Below, in pieces: positions 8,893 through 19,888 of a stretch of DNA of 42,441 nt. The DNA comes from Deltaproteobacteria bacterium (GTDB lineage: Bacteria > Myxococcota_A > Polyangia > Polyangiales > JADJMO01), in the NCBI GenBank assembly GCA_016182965.1, contig JACPFM010000010.1, positions 1 through 42,441 of the forward strand, in the 5' to 3' direction. The position numbers and the translations under genes were made by a program. The notes under the pieces were generated by a model. That model was not told where the DNA came from and made no database searches. It worked only from the letters and a program-made list of their open reading frames with translations. Every line of letters starts with the position of its first letter. Positions within the stretch are counted from its first letter, which is position 1.

Positions 8893-10041
8893 TCAGCGGC
8901 GCGAGGGCGGTCCGCTGTCGGGGCGCCGCGGCGGCAGCTCGCTCCGGCGCGACCAGAGCAGCGAGCGCATCGCGCGGTAATCGTCGAGCGTGGTGCGCTC
9001 GAGGCGCTCGGCCTCCATCGCGGTGAGCAGGAACGACGGCGTGCGCCCCTTGTTCGGCGGCGGGACCAGCTTGTTGGTGATGCGCTCGGCGGTCTCGGCG
9101 TCGACCTTGGTGGTGATCACCAGCGCGTCGTTCGGGGCGGCGTCGCTCACGCCGATGACCATGAGCTTGGGCGCCGCGCCGCCTGCGTAGAACGCGAGGG
9201 CGCGCTCGAGCGCGACGGCGTCGCGCGTCGGCGTGGAGACCGCGGCCACGTCGTAGTGCTCGTCGAGGACCGCCTCGATGACCGCGCGGTGGGAGCCGAG
9301 GAAGTCCTGCTTCTCGAAGACGATGTTCGGCTCGATGCCTTGCGAGCGCAGCCAGCTGATCGGCAGCAGGTACCCGCCGGCGGAGAGCCGGTCGACCCAC
9401 GCCGCGCGCTTGCCGCTCAGGGTCGCCATGGTGGTCGCGCCGTCGGCGCGCGCCACCAGCGCGGAGTGGTAGGTGCCCTGGCCGCCGCGGACGGCGCGGA
9501 GCACCGCGCGCGCCTCGTCGAGCTGCGCGAGGACGGCCGCCGGCGCCCACACGAGCTCGGCCTGCTTGGCGAGCAGCGTGCGCGCGAGATCGTCGTAGTC
9601 ACGCGGCACCCCCACGCGGATGTCGACGCCGAGCTCGTGACCGAGCGAGCCCTCGAGCAGCTCGGCGCGCTTCTCGGGGTTTCCGGGGATGCCCCACGCC
9701 TCGACGACCTTGCCGTCGATCACGCGGTACACGTAGCAGATGCAGTCCTCGTAGACCTGACCGTCGCGGTGCGCGTGCGTTTGGCTCAGGATGGTGACGA
9801 AGTGGTCGTTGGCGATCGCCTGGTCGACGTGGTGCCGGTAGGTCTCGCCGCTCAGCGCCGCGCGGCGCGCGAACATCTCGAAGACCTCGTCGAGGCCGTG
9901 ATACGTGCCGCCCAGCACGGACGTGCTCTCGTAGTGCCAGAGCAGGTCCTCGTCGAAAATCCGACTGAGCGTCGCCATGTCGTGCTCGGCGAAGGCACGC
10001 ATCCCGTCGGCCAGGATCTGCAGGTGGGGGTGTCCGCTCAT
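8893..10041 (-). CDS. SnoaL-like domain fused to a PhnD-type substrate-binding domain, no signal peptide
   Basis: This 382-aa protein has residues 1-130 that form a SnoaL/NTF2-like domain ([54 protein letters not shown]). Residues about 140-345 match PhnD-type periplasmic binding proteins: [37 protein letters not shown], and [24 protein letters not shown]. PhnD relatives bind phosphonate, phosphite or similar anions outside the membrane, but this protein has neither a signal peptide nor a membrane segment, so it should be cytoplasmic. A ligand-sensing role is possible. No ABC transporter gene is nearby. The stop codon abuts that of the convergent lipoprotein gene. Confidence 0.8.
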   Translation of the reverse strand: MSGHPHLQILADGMRAFAEHDMATLSRIFDEDLLWHYESTSVLGGTYHGLDEVFEMFARRAALSGETYRHHVDQAIANDHFVTILSQTHAHRDGQVYEDCICYVYRVIDGKVVEAWGIPGNPEKRAELLEGSLGHELGVDIRVGVPRDYDDLARTLLAKQAELVWAPAAVLAQLDEARAVLRAVRGGQGTYHSALVARADGATTMATLSGKRAAWVDRLSAGGYLLPISWLRSQGIEPNIVFEKQDFLGSHRAVIEAVLDEHYDVAAVSTPTRDAVALERALAFYAGGAAPKLMVIGVSDAAPNDALVITTKVDAETAERITNKLVPPPNKGRTPSFLLTAMEAERLERTTLDDYRAMRSLLWSRRSELPPRRPDSGPPSRR

Positions 10042-10197
10042 CCTTGCTCCGGTCGGCCGGCGAACCTCGTGCCCGGCCCGATGGTTCCAAGGTAGAGGAG
10101 AGGAGTGTCATCCCGCCACCGGTCGTGCGTCGGCAGGTCATGGCACGGCGCTCACTGACGCCTCATCCAATCCCCCACACCTCCCAAGGAGTCCTCC

Positions 10198-10409
10198 ATG
10201 ACCCGCGCGACCCTCAAAGTGACCGGAATGACCTGCGGCAACTGCGTGAAGCACGTGACGAAGGCCGCCTCGAAGGTGCCGGGCGTCACCGATCCGCAGG
10301 TGGACCTGGCGAGCGGGCGCGTCGAGCTGCAGTACGATCCGGCGCAGGCGTCCCTCGACGCGATCGTCCAGGCGATCAGCAAGGCCGGCTACCCGGCACA
10401 GGTCGCGGG

Positions 10410-10413
<4 letters not shown>
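10198..10413 (+). CDS. copZ: Copper chaperone, heavy-metal-associated domain
   Basis: This 71-aa single-domain protein has the metal-binding loop GMTCGNC at residues 10-16 and the ferredoxin-like beta-alpha-beta pattern of the Atx1/CopZ family. It would carry Cu(I) in the cytosol and hand it to the ATPase encoded next. AAGGAG lies about ten bases before the ATG. The stop codon overlaps the start of copA (ATGA at 10410-10413), so the two are translated together. I searched the 156 bp upstream for a CueR-type dyad and found none. Confidence 0.92.
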
Positions 10414-12791
<2,378 letters not shown>

Positions 12792-12842
12792 TCGCGGTCG
12801 AGGCTTGCTCGCCGCGGGGCCCTCGTCGAGCCTCGCGGCGTC

Positions 12843-14852
12843 ATGTCGCTTCGCGCGCTCGCCGCCCTCGCGTTCCTGTCGGTGTCCATGTCGTGCGCGC
12901 CGCCCCCGCCGTGCACGACCGCGGTGCCCCCGGCGACGACCGCGAAGAGCCCGCCGACCAAGGCGGTGCCGCCCGCCGCCCGCTACGAAGCGCTCGATCG
13001 GGACACCTTCAACCGTCTGGCGGTCCGGCTGAACCTCGCGCTCTTCTGGGTCGACCAGAACGCCGACGGCGCCGTGCAGCCCGACGAGGTGCGCACGCTC
13101 CTCTTCTACCCGACCGCCCAGGTGTGGGCGCAGGGCGGCGCGTTCACTCCGGCGTTCACCGAGGCGTGGGCGCGCCTTGTCGCCGCGAGGTCGAACGAGC
13201 CGCCCACCGACGCGCGCAAGAAGCTCGTTCGACAGGATCTCGACGACGGACAGACGGCGCTGGTCGACAGCGACTTCTCGAAAGCGTCGGCCGACGACAA
13301 GACCTTCGTGCGACACGTGCTGCAGACGGCGAAGCTGGTCGACGCGCTCTTCGCACGGCAGAACGGGGCCGAGGCGATGGCCGCGCGACTCGCGCCCGAC
13401 GACGTCGAGAGCCAGTCGCTGTTCCGCCGCAACCTCGGCCCGAAGTGCGCGACGCCGCGGCTGTCGAACGTCGCGGCGTGCAGCGCCATCGAGGGTGCGC
13501 CACGCCCCGTCGTGGACGTGTACCCGCCGGCGCTGCAGGCCGACGCCGGCTTCTGCGACGCGCTCGGCAAGCGCAAGGACGCCGCGGCGCTGCTCGATCC
13601 GTTCGTAGTGGTCCGGCGCGTCGGCGACGAGCTACGCGCGGTGCCTTACAGCGAGGCCTACCGCGCGCCGATGGAGGAGATCGCGCACGAGCTCGAGGCC
13701 ACGGCCAAGGACCTCGAAGACCCGAAGGAGGAGCCGCTCCGCGCGTATCTCCGCGCCGCCGCGCAGGCCTTCCGGACCAACGCGTGGCAGCCCGCCGACG
13801 AGGCCTGGGCGAAGATGACCGCGGAGAATTCGCGTTGGTATCTGCGCGTCGGCCCCGACGAGGTCTACTGGGATCCGTGCAGCCGCAAGGCCGGGTTCCA
13901 CCTCGGCTTCGCGAAGATCAACCGCGACTCGCTCGCGTGGCAGGCGAGGCTCTCGCCGCACGAGCAGGCGATGGAGGACGCGCTCGCCGCCTTGATCGGC
14001 GCGCCGTACGAGTCCCGCAAGGTGACCTTCCACCTGCCGGACTTCGTCGACGTGGTGGTCAACGCGGGCGACGACCGCGACGCCATCGGCGCGACGGTGG
14101 GGCAGAGCCTCCCCAACTGGGGCCCGGTCGCCAACGAGGGGCGCGGCCGCACGATCGCGATGAGCAACCTCTACATGGATCCCGACAGCATCCGGGTCCG
14201 TCGCGCGAAGGCCGAGTCGTTGTTCACCAAGGACTCGCTCGCCCAGCTCTCCGACGACGCCGCGCCGGGGCTGCTCACGACCATCCTCCACGAGGCGACG
14301 CACAACCTCGGACCGGCGCACGAGTATCGACACGCCGGCAAGAAGGACTCCGAGGCCTTCGGCGGCGAGCTCGCCTCGATGCTCGAGGAGCTGAAGGCGC
14401 AGTCGGGCGCGCTGTTCTTCGCCGGCTGGGGCGAGAAGAGGTCGATCGTCGACGCCACGCTCGCGCGGCAGGCGACGCTCGACTCGCTGGTCTGGTGCAT
14501 GGGCCAGATCGCGCAGGGCATGTGGGAGGACGGGCACCGCAGACCGTACCCGCAGCTCGCGGCCGTCCAGGTCGGGTTCCTCCTCGACGAAGGCGCGCTG
14601 CGCTGGGACGCCGCGGCCACGGCGGCCAACGGCAAGGACCAGGGCGCGTTCGTGGTCGTCTGGGACAAGCTCCCCGCCGCGGTCGAGAGGCTGATGAAGA
14701 CCGCGGGGACCATCAAGGCGAAGAACGACAAGAAGGCCGCACTCGCGCTCGCCGCCCGTCACGTCGACGGGAAGACCGTTCCGCAGACGACGATCACCGA
14801 GCGCTGGCTGCGCTTCCGGTCGACCAGCTTCGTATACGCGGTCCGGCTCTGA
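12843..14852 (+). CDS. M49-like (dipeptidyl-peptidase III-type) zinc peptidase lipoprotein
   Basis: This 669-aa protein has a signal peptide with lipobox SMSC and a Pro/Thr linker. A single EF-hand-like loop (DQNADGAVQPDE) lies near residue 65. The catalytic region reads HEATH at 483-487 followed by NLGP and then LEELKAQ with Glu516. This is the layout of bacterial M49 relatives, which have HEISHGLGP and an EExxA-type second motif. Human DPP III instead has HELLGH. His483, His487 and Glu516 are the candidate zinc ligands and Glu484 the catalytic base. It would act in the periplasm or at the outer membrane on peptides. The gene follows copA by 51 bp on the same strand without obvious functional link. 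Confidence 0.78.
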   Translation: MSLRALAALAFLSVSMSCAPPPPCTTAVPPATTAKSPPTKAVPPAARYEALDRDTFNRLAVRLNLALFWVDQNADGAVQPDEVRTLLFYPTAQVWAQGGAFTPAFTEAWARLVAARSNEPPTDARKKLVRQDLDDGQTALVDSDFSKASADDKTFVRHVLQTAKLVDALFARQNGAEAMAARLAPDDVESQSLFRRNLGPKCATPRLSNVAACSAIEGAPRPVVDVYPPALQADAGFCDALGKRKDAAALLDPFVVVRRVGDELRAVPYSEAYRAPMEEIAHELEATAKDLEDPKEEPLRAYLRAAAQAFRTNAWQPADEAWAKMTAENSRWYLRVGPDEVYWDPCSRKAGFHLGFAKINRDSLAWQARLSPHEQAMEDALAALIGAPYESRKVTFHLPDFVDVVVNAGDDRDAIGATVGQSLPNWGPVANEGRGRTIAMSNLYMDPDSIRVRRAKAESLFTKDSLAQLSDDAAPGLLTTILHEATHNLGPAHEYRHAGKKDSEAFGGELASMLEELKAQSGALFFAGWGEKRSIVDATLARQATLDSLVWCMGQIAQGMWEDGHRRPYPQLAAVQVGFLLDEGALRWDAAATAANGKDQGAFVVVWDKLPAAVERLMKTAGTIKAKNDKKAALALAARHVDGKTVPQTTITERWLRFRSTSFVYAVRL

Positions 14853-15044
14853 CGGGCCTTCGCTGTCGACAGTCTGGCGTCGCCATGCACCGCGCGCGAC
14901 TCGTGAAGTCACGGCGCGTCACGGACAGTGGGAGTGCGTGTAGGTGTTTCTGCGGTGCCCTTCCAGCGCCGTGCGCGCGGCGCTGGCAAACGAACGTGCG
15001 GTCACGCATGCTCTCACCACGCGCTTTCTTCGAGGGGGTTCGCC
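14853..15044. other. Intergenic region with no recognised feature
   Basis: This 192-bp gap lies between two rightward genes. Only the purine-rich GAGGGGG at 15032-15038, the likely ribosome-binding site of the next gene, stands out. Confidence 0.5.
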
Positions 15045-17705
15045 ATGTCGGATGTGGCCAAGCGGAGCCTGTTGGTTGCGACGATCGTGTTTGCCGCCGG
15101 GTGCGGGGGGTCGGACGCGCAGTTCGACATCGGCGAGCTCGACGACGCGGTCTCCGACGCGGTCGATCTCGACGCGGTGAGCGGTGACGGCGCCACGACC
15201 GACACGACCGTCGACGACGGCATGGTCGTCGCCGACACCGACACGGACTCCGCCCTCGACGACGGCGCCCTCACCGACAGCGCGGTCGCCGACACCGGCG
15301 CGGCCGACACCGGCGCGACCGACACCGGCGCGACCGACTCCGGCGCGACCGACACCGGCGCGATCGACTCCGGCGCGACCGACACGGGCACGACGAGCGA
15401 CGCCGGGTGCACCGCGGGCACGAGCCGCGCGTGCTACGGCGGCGCGAGCACCGACGTGATCGGCGGAACGAGCGCCTGCAAGCGCGGCCTCGAGTACTGC
15501 ATCGGCGGCGCGTGGGGACCGTGCACCGGCGAGGTGCGACCGTCGCCCGAGTCGTGCAACAACGTGGACGACGACTGCGACGGCGTGGTCGACGACGGCC
15601 TGGGCAACGTCGGCTGCGGCGTCGGCGCGTGCACGCGCGTCGTCGCCGCGTGCTCGTCGGGCAGCGCTACCACCTGCGTGCCCGGCGCGCCCACCGGTGA
15701 GGTCTGCGGCAACAGCCAGGACGACGACTGCGACGGCGTGGTCGACAACGGCTGCGGCTGCGTCCACGTCGCGCCGACCGGCGTCGACGGCACGACCTGC
15801 GGCAGCGCAGCGACGCCGTGTCGCTCCATCCAGTACGCGAGCAACAAGGCGGGCACCTCGACCTGGCCGAAGCAGGTGTGCGTCGGCGGCAACGTCGGGT
15901 GCAACACCGCGGCGTCGACCGCGACCTACAACGAGGCGGTCACGATGAAGGACGGCGTCTCCGTCCTCGGGAGCTACAACCCCGCGACGACCGGCTTCTC
16001 GCGCCACGCGAACTGCGTCACGCGCATCGCCGCGCAGGACCACAACGGCGTCGTCTTCCCGGCCACGGTCACCTCCGCGACCACGCTCGACGGGTTCGTC
16101 ATCGACGGGCGCAACGATCCGACCAACGCCGCGGTCACCATCACCGGCAGCACAGGCGCGATCCTCGACGGGTGCGTGGTCAACGGCGCCGGCGGCACCA
16201 GCTCGGTCGGCGTGCTCGTCACCGCCGCGTCGGGGACCAAGGCGACGCCGCGGATCCAGAACAGCGCGATCACCGGCGGCTCCGGCTCGGCGTCCGCGAT
16301 CGGCATCCGCGTCGTGGGCTCCTCGCCGGTGATCAGCCGCAACTGCGACACCTACGACTCGCAGGGCCGCTGTCAGAACTGGGGCTGCTACGGCACCCAG
16401 CGCTTCGTGCGCGGGCGCATCAACGGCAACACGGGCGCGACCGGATCGGTCACCTACGCGATCCGCCTCGAGAGCTCGCCGAGCACCACCATCGACACCT
16501 CCGCCGTGTGCAGCTCCAGCGGCCAGGGCGACGTCGCCGGCGTGCGACTCTCCGGCGATGCCACGGGCACGATCATCCGCGCGAGCAACATCGTCGCGCC
16601 GGGCGGCGCCACCGGGAACGTCAACGCGGTCGGCGTGTGGGCCGACGCGTGCGCCGGTGCGTCGCCGTGGATCCTCGGCAACTACGGCATCTCCGCCCAG
16701 TCGCGCACCGCGGCCGGCCGCGCCGACGGCGTGCGCGCGGTCGGCGACTGCCACCCGCGCGTCGACAGCAATCGCCAGATCGTCGGCGGCGAAGAGAGCG
16801 CCGCCAACGACGCGATCGGCGTCTACTGCGCGCGGGACGCCACGACCGGCGTCGCGAGCCGCTGCACCATCCTCGGCAACCAGTCGATCCTCGGATCGCA
16901 GGCCGGCTTCCCGCCGAGCTCGACGGGCGTCCGGTGCGATCGAGGCGCGTGCGCGCGCATCGAGCGCAACGCGATGATCTCGGGCGCGCAAGGCATCAAC
17001 ACCTTCGGCCTCGTGCTCGACGGCGCGGCGACCTTCGTCGACCGCAACGTGATCACCGGCGGGTGCACGCGCGGCGAGGGCATCGGCCTGCTCTCGATCG
17101 GCTCGGCGGCGCGCGTGCAGAACAACGCGATCCTGGGCGGCACCGACTGCTCCAGCGGCGCGCCGACCTCGGCCTTTGGCGTCAAGGTGCTGATCGGCGG
17201 CGGCCTGGGCGAGCTCGACCTGCACTCCAACTCGATCGTCGCGGGCGGCACCACCAGCGCGGCGTGTACCAGTCGCGGCCTCGGTCTCGACCTCCTCCCC
17301 TCGTCGACCCCCGGGGGCGGGCGCGGTGTCTTCCGCAACAACGTCATCCTCGCCGGCGTGTGCTCGACGGCCTACGGCGTCCTCGAGCTGAACGCGTCGG
17401 CCGATCCGCGCATCTTCGAGAACAACGACCTGTTCGGGTTCACCTCGGCCGTCGTCCTCTACCGGAACGAGAACACCACCAACCTCCCCGGCATCGGCGC
17501 GGTCAACGCCCTTACCGACATGACCGTCGCGGCGAACGTCTCGAGCAACCCGCTGTTCTTCAGCTCGAGCAACTTCCACATCCAGGCGGGCTCGCCTTGC
17601 CGCAACGCGGGTACGGCGTCGGGCGCGCCGACGTACGACTACGACGCCGACGGCCGCCCGCTCGAGAGCGCGCACGACATCGGGTTCGACGAGTATCGGC
17701 CGTAA
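15045..17705 (+). CDS. Large lipoprotein: MopE-type metal-binding motifs and parallel beta-helix
   Basis: This 886-aa protein has ATG 15045 as start, with GAGGGGG upstream and a signal peptide ending in lipobox FAAGC. A Thr/Asp/Ala linker (about 50-120) is encoded by 15-bp tandem repeats. Two MopE-like putative metal-binding motifs follow (CNNVDDDCDGVVDDG and CGNSQDDDCDGVVDNGC, about 170-235), as is common in myxobacterial surface proteins. The remaining 600 residues start with a DUF1565-type segment (PCRSIQYASNKA) and repeat short Asn/Gly-rich rungs (GCVVNGAGG, NAILGG, NDLFGF) typical of right-handed parallel beta-helices that bind or cut polysaccharide. A specific activity cannot be assigned. 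The 3' end converges on the next gene with a 39-bp gap. Confidence 0.88.
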   Translation: MSDVAKRSLLVATIVFAAGCGGSDAQFDIGELDDAVSDAVDLDAVSGDGATTDTTVDDGMVVADTDTDSALDDGALTDSAVADTGAADTGATDTGATDSGATDTGAIDSGATDTGTTSDAGCTAGTSRACYGGASTDVIGGTSACKRGLEYCIGGAWGPCTGEVRPSPESCNNVDDDCDGVVDDGLGNVGCGVGACTRVVAACSSGSATTCVPGAPTGEVCGNSQDDDCDGVVDNGCGCVHVAPTGVDGTTCGSAATPCRSIQYASNKAGTSTWPKQVCVGGNVGCNTAASTATYNEAVTMKDGVSVLGSYNPATTGFSRHANCVTRIAAQDHNGVVFPATVTSATTLDGFVIDGRNDPTNAAVTITGSTGAILDGCVVNGAGGTSSVGVLVTAASGTKATPRIQNSAITGGSGSASAIGIRVVGSSPVISRNCDTYDSQGRCQNWGCYGTQRFVRGRINGNTGATGSVTYAIRLESSPSTTIDTSAVCSSSGQGDVAGVRLSGDATGTIIRASNIVAPGGATGNVNAVGVWADACAGASPWILGNYGISAQSRTAAGRADGVRAVGDCHPRVDSNRQIVGGEESAANDAIGVYCARDATTGVASRCTILGNQSILGSQAGFPPSSTGVRCDRGACARIERNAMISGAQGINTFGLVLDGAATFVDRNVITGGCTRGEGIGLLSIGSAARVQNNAILGGTDCSSGAPTSAFGVKVLIGGGLGELDLHSNSIVAGGTTSAACTSRGLGLDLLPSSTPGGGRGVFRNNVILAGVCSTAYGVLELNASADPRIFENNDLFGFTSAVVLYRNENTTNLPGIGAVNALTDMTVAANVSSNPLFFSSSNFHIQAGSPCRNAGTASGAPTYDYDADGRPLESAHDIGFDEYRP
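15291..15395. repeat. 15-bp tandem repeats coding for a Thr/Asp/Ala linker
   Basis: There are seven units of the type GACACCGGCGCGACC with few substitutions, in register with the reading frame (five residues each, DTGAT-like). They lie inside the beta-helix lipoprotein gene. Slippage would change linker length without a frameshift. Confidence 0.9.
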
Positions 17706-17744
17706 TCGCCGATCCGCCGCGAGGTCGCCGCCCGCAAGCCCTGA

Positions 17745-19562
17745 TCACGCGCGACGCGACGCGGAGGTCGCGCGGCGCCGACGCGACAGCAGCACCGCCC
17801 CTGCGACCAGCAGCCACCCGCCGGCGCTCGCCCGCCGCCCGACGGCGCACCCGCCGCCGTCCGAGGTCCCGCCCTCCGCCTGCCCGATCGCGCCCGTGTC
17901 CGCGTTCGCCCCCGCGTCCGCGTTCGCCTCCGCGTCCGCGTTCGCCTCCGCGTCCGCGTTCGCCTCCGCGGCCTCCGCGTCCGCGTTCGCCTCCGCGTCC
18001 GCGTTCGCCTCCGCGTCCGCCTTCGCCCCCGCGTCCGCCCCCGCGTCCGCGTCCGCGTCCGTCCCCGCGTCCCCACCCCCGAGCCTCTTCGCCCGCATCG
18101 CCTCGAACAGGTTCGCCGGCTCGATCTCCGCAGGCGCGGTCGTCTCGAGGTACCAGTCGTACGGCGAGGTCACCTTGGTCGCGCTCGTCGCCACGCCGAT
18201 GAAGTTCAGCTTCGGCCCGAAGTCGTTCGCCGGGAGCGCGAACTTCACCGCGCCCTTCAGGTTCCAGCACGTGTCGTACGCCGCGCTGTGCGGGCCGCGG
18301 TTGCTCGAGCCGCCGCTCGCCCACGGCCTCGTCGCGGCGCCCATGTCGAGCTGCGTCCACAGCGTCGAGTACGGCGCCGAGCGGTGGTGATCGAGGTTGA
18401 GGTTCACGCCCCGGCCGTTCGAGAACACGACGCCGGTCGCGTACCACTCGTTGGTCAGGTCGTGGACGAACGTCTTCTTGACGTCGAAGCGCTCGAACAG
18501 GTTGTCGCCGCCGTGGCCGTTGTTCAGGCCGTGGTGGCCGACGAGCGATCCGCGGCTGCCGGTCGTATCGAGCTCGACGTCACGCACGGTGACGAAGAAC
18601 GATCCGGTGATGTTCACCGCGTAATCGCTGTTGAGCACCTTCACGTCGCGCACCCACGCGTCGGTGACGCCCGAGAACTGGATCGCGTTGTAGCCCTTCT
18701 CGTTGAAGTGCCCCGGATAGGTCGTGAGCGGGAAGCGGATGGTCAGGTGCTCGACGCCGACGTCGCGCGAGGTCGGCGCGAACCCGCGCACCTCCGCCGT
18801 CCACTTCGGATCGACGTCCACCGGCAGCGCGCGCTCGAGCTCGATCGTGCCCGTCCCCACCGAGGCGATCCGCGAGTGGAAGTCGGTCGCCTTGTCGCCG
18901 ACGTTGTCGGTGCCGCCGTCGAGCAGATCGGCGTGCAGTCGCTTGATCAAGGTGCCGGAGACGTCGGTCTGCACCACGCGGACCCACTGACCCTTCGCCA
19001 GGCCGGTCGTGGTCGAGACCTTCAGCGTGTTGCTGCCGCGTTTGGCGATCGCGCCCACCGTCGCGAGCAGCTTGCCGGAGTCGCCCCCCTTCGCCTCGAC
19101 GAACGCCTGCGAGAACGAGTAGTTCGCCGCGCCGTACGCGTCGGTGAGGCTGACCGGGACGTGCAGGATCGACGTGTCGCGCGCCTCGCCGCGCAGCACC
19201 ACGCCCGACGGCAGCACCAGCTTCTTCTTGATCACGTAGGTGCCCTTCGGCACGAGCACCGCCGTGCCCGCCTTCGCGGCCGCGATCGCCGCGAGGAACG
19301 CCGAGGTGTCGTCGGTCGTCCCATCGCCCTTGGCGCCGTGCGTCTTCACGTCGGCAGAGACCGGCACCGCCGGAATCGCCGCCTCGCCCGCGCGGTACCC
19401 GGCGTACGACCAGTCGAAGAGCCGCCCGGTCGGCACGAACGCCTCGCCAGCCTTGCCCCAGAGCGGGGAGGTGGTGAGCGCCGCGCGGGACGTCCCGAGC
19501 TCCTCGACCGGCGCGGAACAGGCAGTGACGGCGACCGCGAGCAAGAGGGCGGACCGGTGCAT
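17745..19562 (-). CDS. Pectate-lyase-fold lipoprotein with MYXO-CTERM tail
   Basis: This 605-aa protein has ATG 19562 as preferred start because it gives a signal peptide with lipobox VTAC (Cys15). An upstream in-frame ATG at 19658 lacks support. The motif EELGTSRAAL (20-29) follows. The catalytic part (about 65-480) opens with VKTHGAKGDGTTDDTSAFLAAI and VLVPKGTYVI, the start of the pectate lyase superfamily beta-helix (PF12708), which acts on polysaccharides. A low-complexity Asp/Ala/Glu/Asn linker (about 500-560) leads to GGGCAVGRR, a hydrophobic helix and SRRRR, a MYXO-CTERM signal for cell-surface sorting. The substrate is unknown. Confidence 0.88.
   Translation of the reverse strand: MHRSALLLAVAVTACSAPVEELGTSRAALTTSPLWGKAGEAFVPTGRLFDWSYAGYRAGEAAIPAVPVSADVKTHGAKGDGTTDDTSAFLAAIAAAKAGTAVLVPKGTYVIKKKLVLPSGVVLRGEARDTSILHVPVSLTDAYGAANYSFSQAFVEAKGGDSGKLLATVGAIAKRGSNTLKVSTTTGLAKGQWVRVVQTDVSGTLIKRLHADLLDGGTDNVGDKATDFHSRIASVGTGTIELERALPVDVDPKWTAEVRGFAPTSRDVGVEHLTIRFPLTTYPGHFNEKGYNAIQFSGVTDAWVRDVKVLNSDYAVNITGSFFVTVRDVELDTTGSRGSLVGHHGLNNGHGGDNLFERFDVKKTFVHDLTNEWYATGVVFSNGRGVNLNLDHHRSAPYSTLWTQLDMGAATRPWASGGSSNRGPHSAAYDTCWNLKGAVKFALPANDFGPKLNFIGVATSATKVTSPYDWYLETTAPAEIEPANLFEAMRAKRLGGGDAGTDADADAGADAGAKADAEANADAEANADAEAAEANADAEANADAEANADAGANADTGAIGQAEGGTSDGGGCAVGRRASAGGWLLVAGAVLLSRRRRATSASRRA
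17896..18062. repeat. 18-bp minisatellite coding for an ADAEAN linker
   Basis: There are about six near-identical units of GCGTCCGCGTTCGCCTCC on the plus strand plus degenerate flanks, in frame on the minus strand as ADAEAN repeats. They lie just before the MYXO-CTERM tail of the pectate-lyase-fold gene, so copy-number change would set the distance between enzyme and cell surface. Confidence 0.9.
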
Positions 19563-19764
19563 GCAGCCCTGCCGTGCGAGCCGCGTGCCGGGCAGGTCTC
19601 GCGTGAAACACCGAGCGTTCCGCGTCTGCGGGTGCGACCCGTTCTCCCCAGCCGTCACGTCGACGTTTCACCTCACGACGGGCAGCGCGTGGGCCGCATG
19701 CCTCCGTAGCGGTCTGATTCGGCCGGGCGCGGTGGACCCGGTCGAGATCGCGTTCTCCACCCGC

Positions 19765-19818
19765 GGGCTGATTTTTTTCAGCCCCCGAGGGTCACGCGGG
19801 CTGAAGAAATCAGCCCGC
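19765..19818. repeat. Paired palindromes related in inverted orientation
   Basis: The first hairpin is 19765-19784 (GGGCTGA, six T, TCAGCCC). The second is 19796-19818 (GCGGGCTGA, AGAAA, TCAGCCCGC). Each is close to the reverse complement of the other. They lie between the RIC-type gene and the pectate-lyase-fold gene, both leftward. No T-run follows either stem on the minus strand, so a standard intrinsic terminator is not shown. A REP-like element is the alternative. Confidence 0.8.
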
Positions 19819-19888
19819 CGGGCCAGAGCGTCTTTTTGGGGGTGGGGGATGCCCCGGGGCCGCACCGTCCGCCCCTGCGCAAGGGGCT

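Noticed and set aside
10042..10197. CueR-type copper operator upstream of copZ
   Set aside because: No dyad of the expected ACCTTCC/GGAAGGT kind was found, and no MerR-family gene is near.
19765..19818. Intrinsic terminator for the RIC-type gene
   Set aside because: The T residues are in the loop on the plus strand. No T-run follows either stem on the transcribed minus strand.
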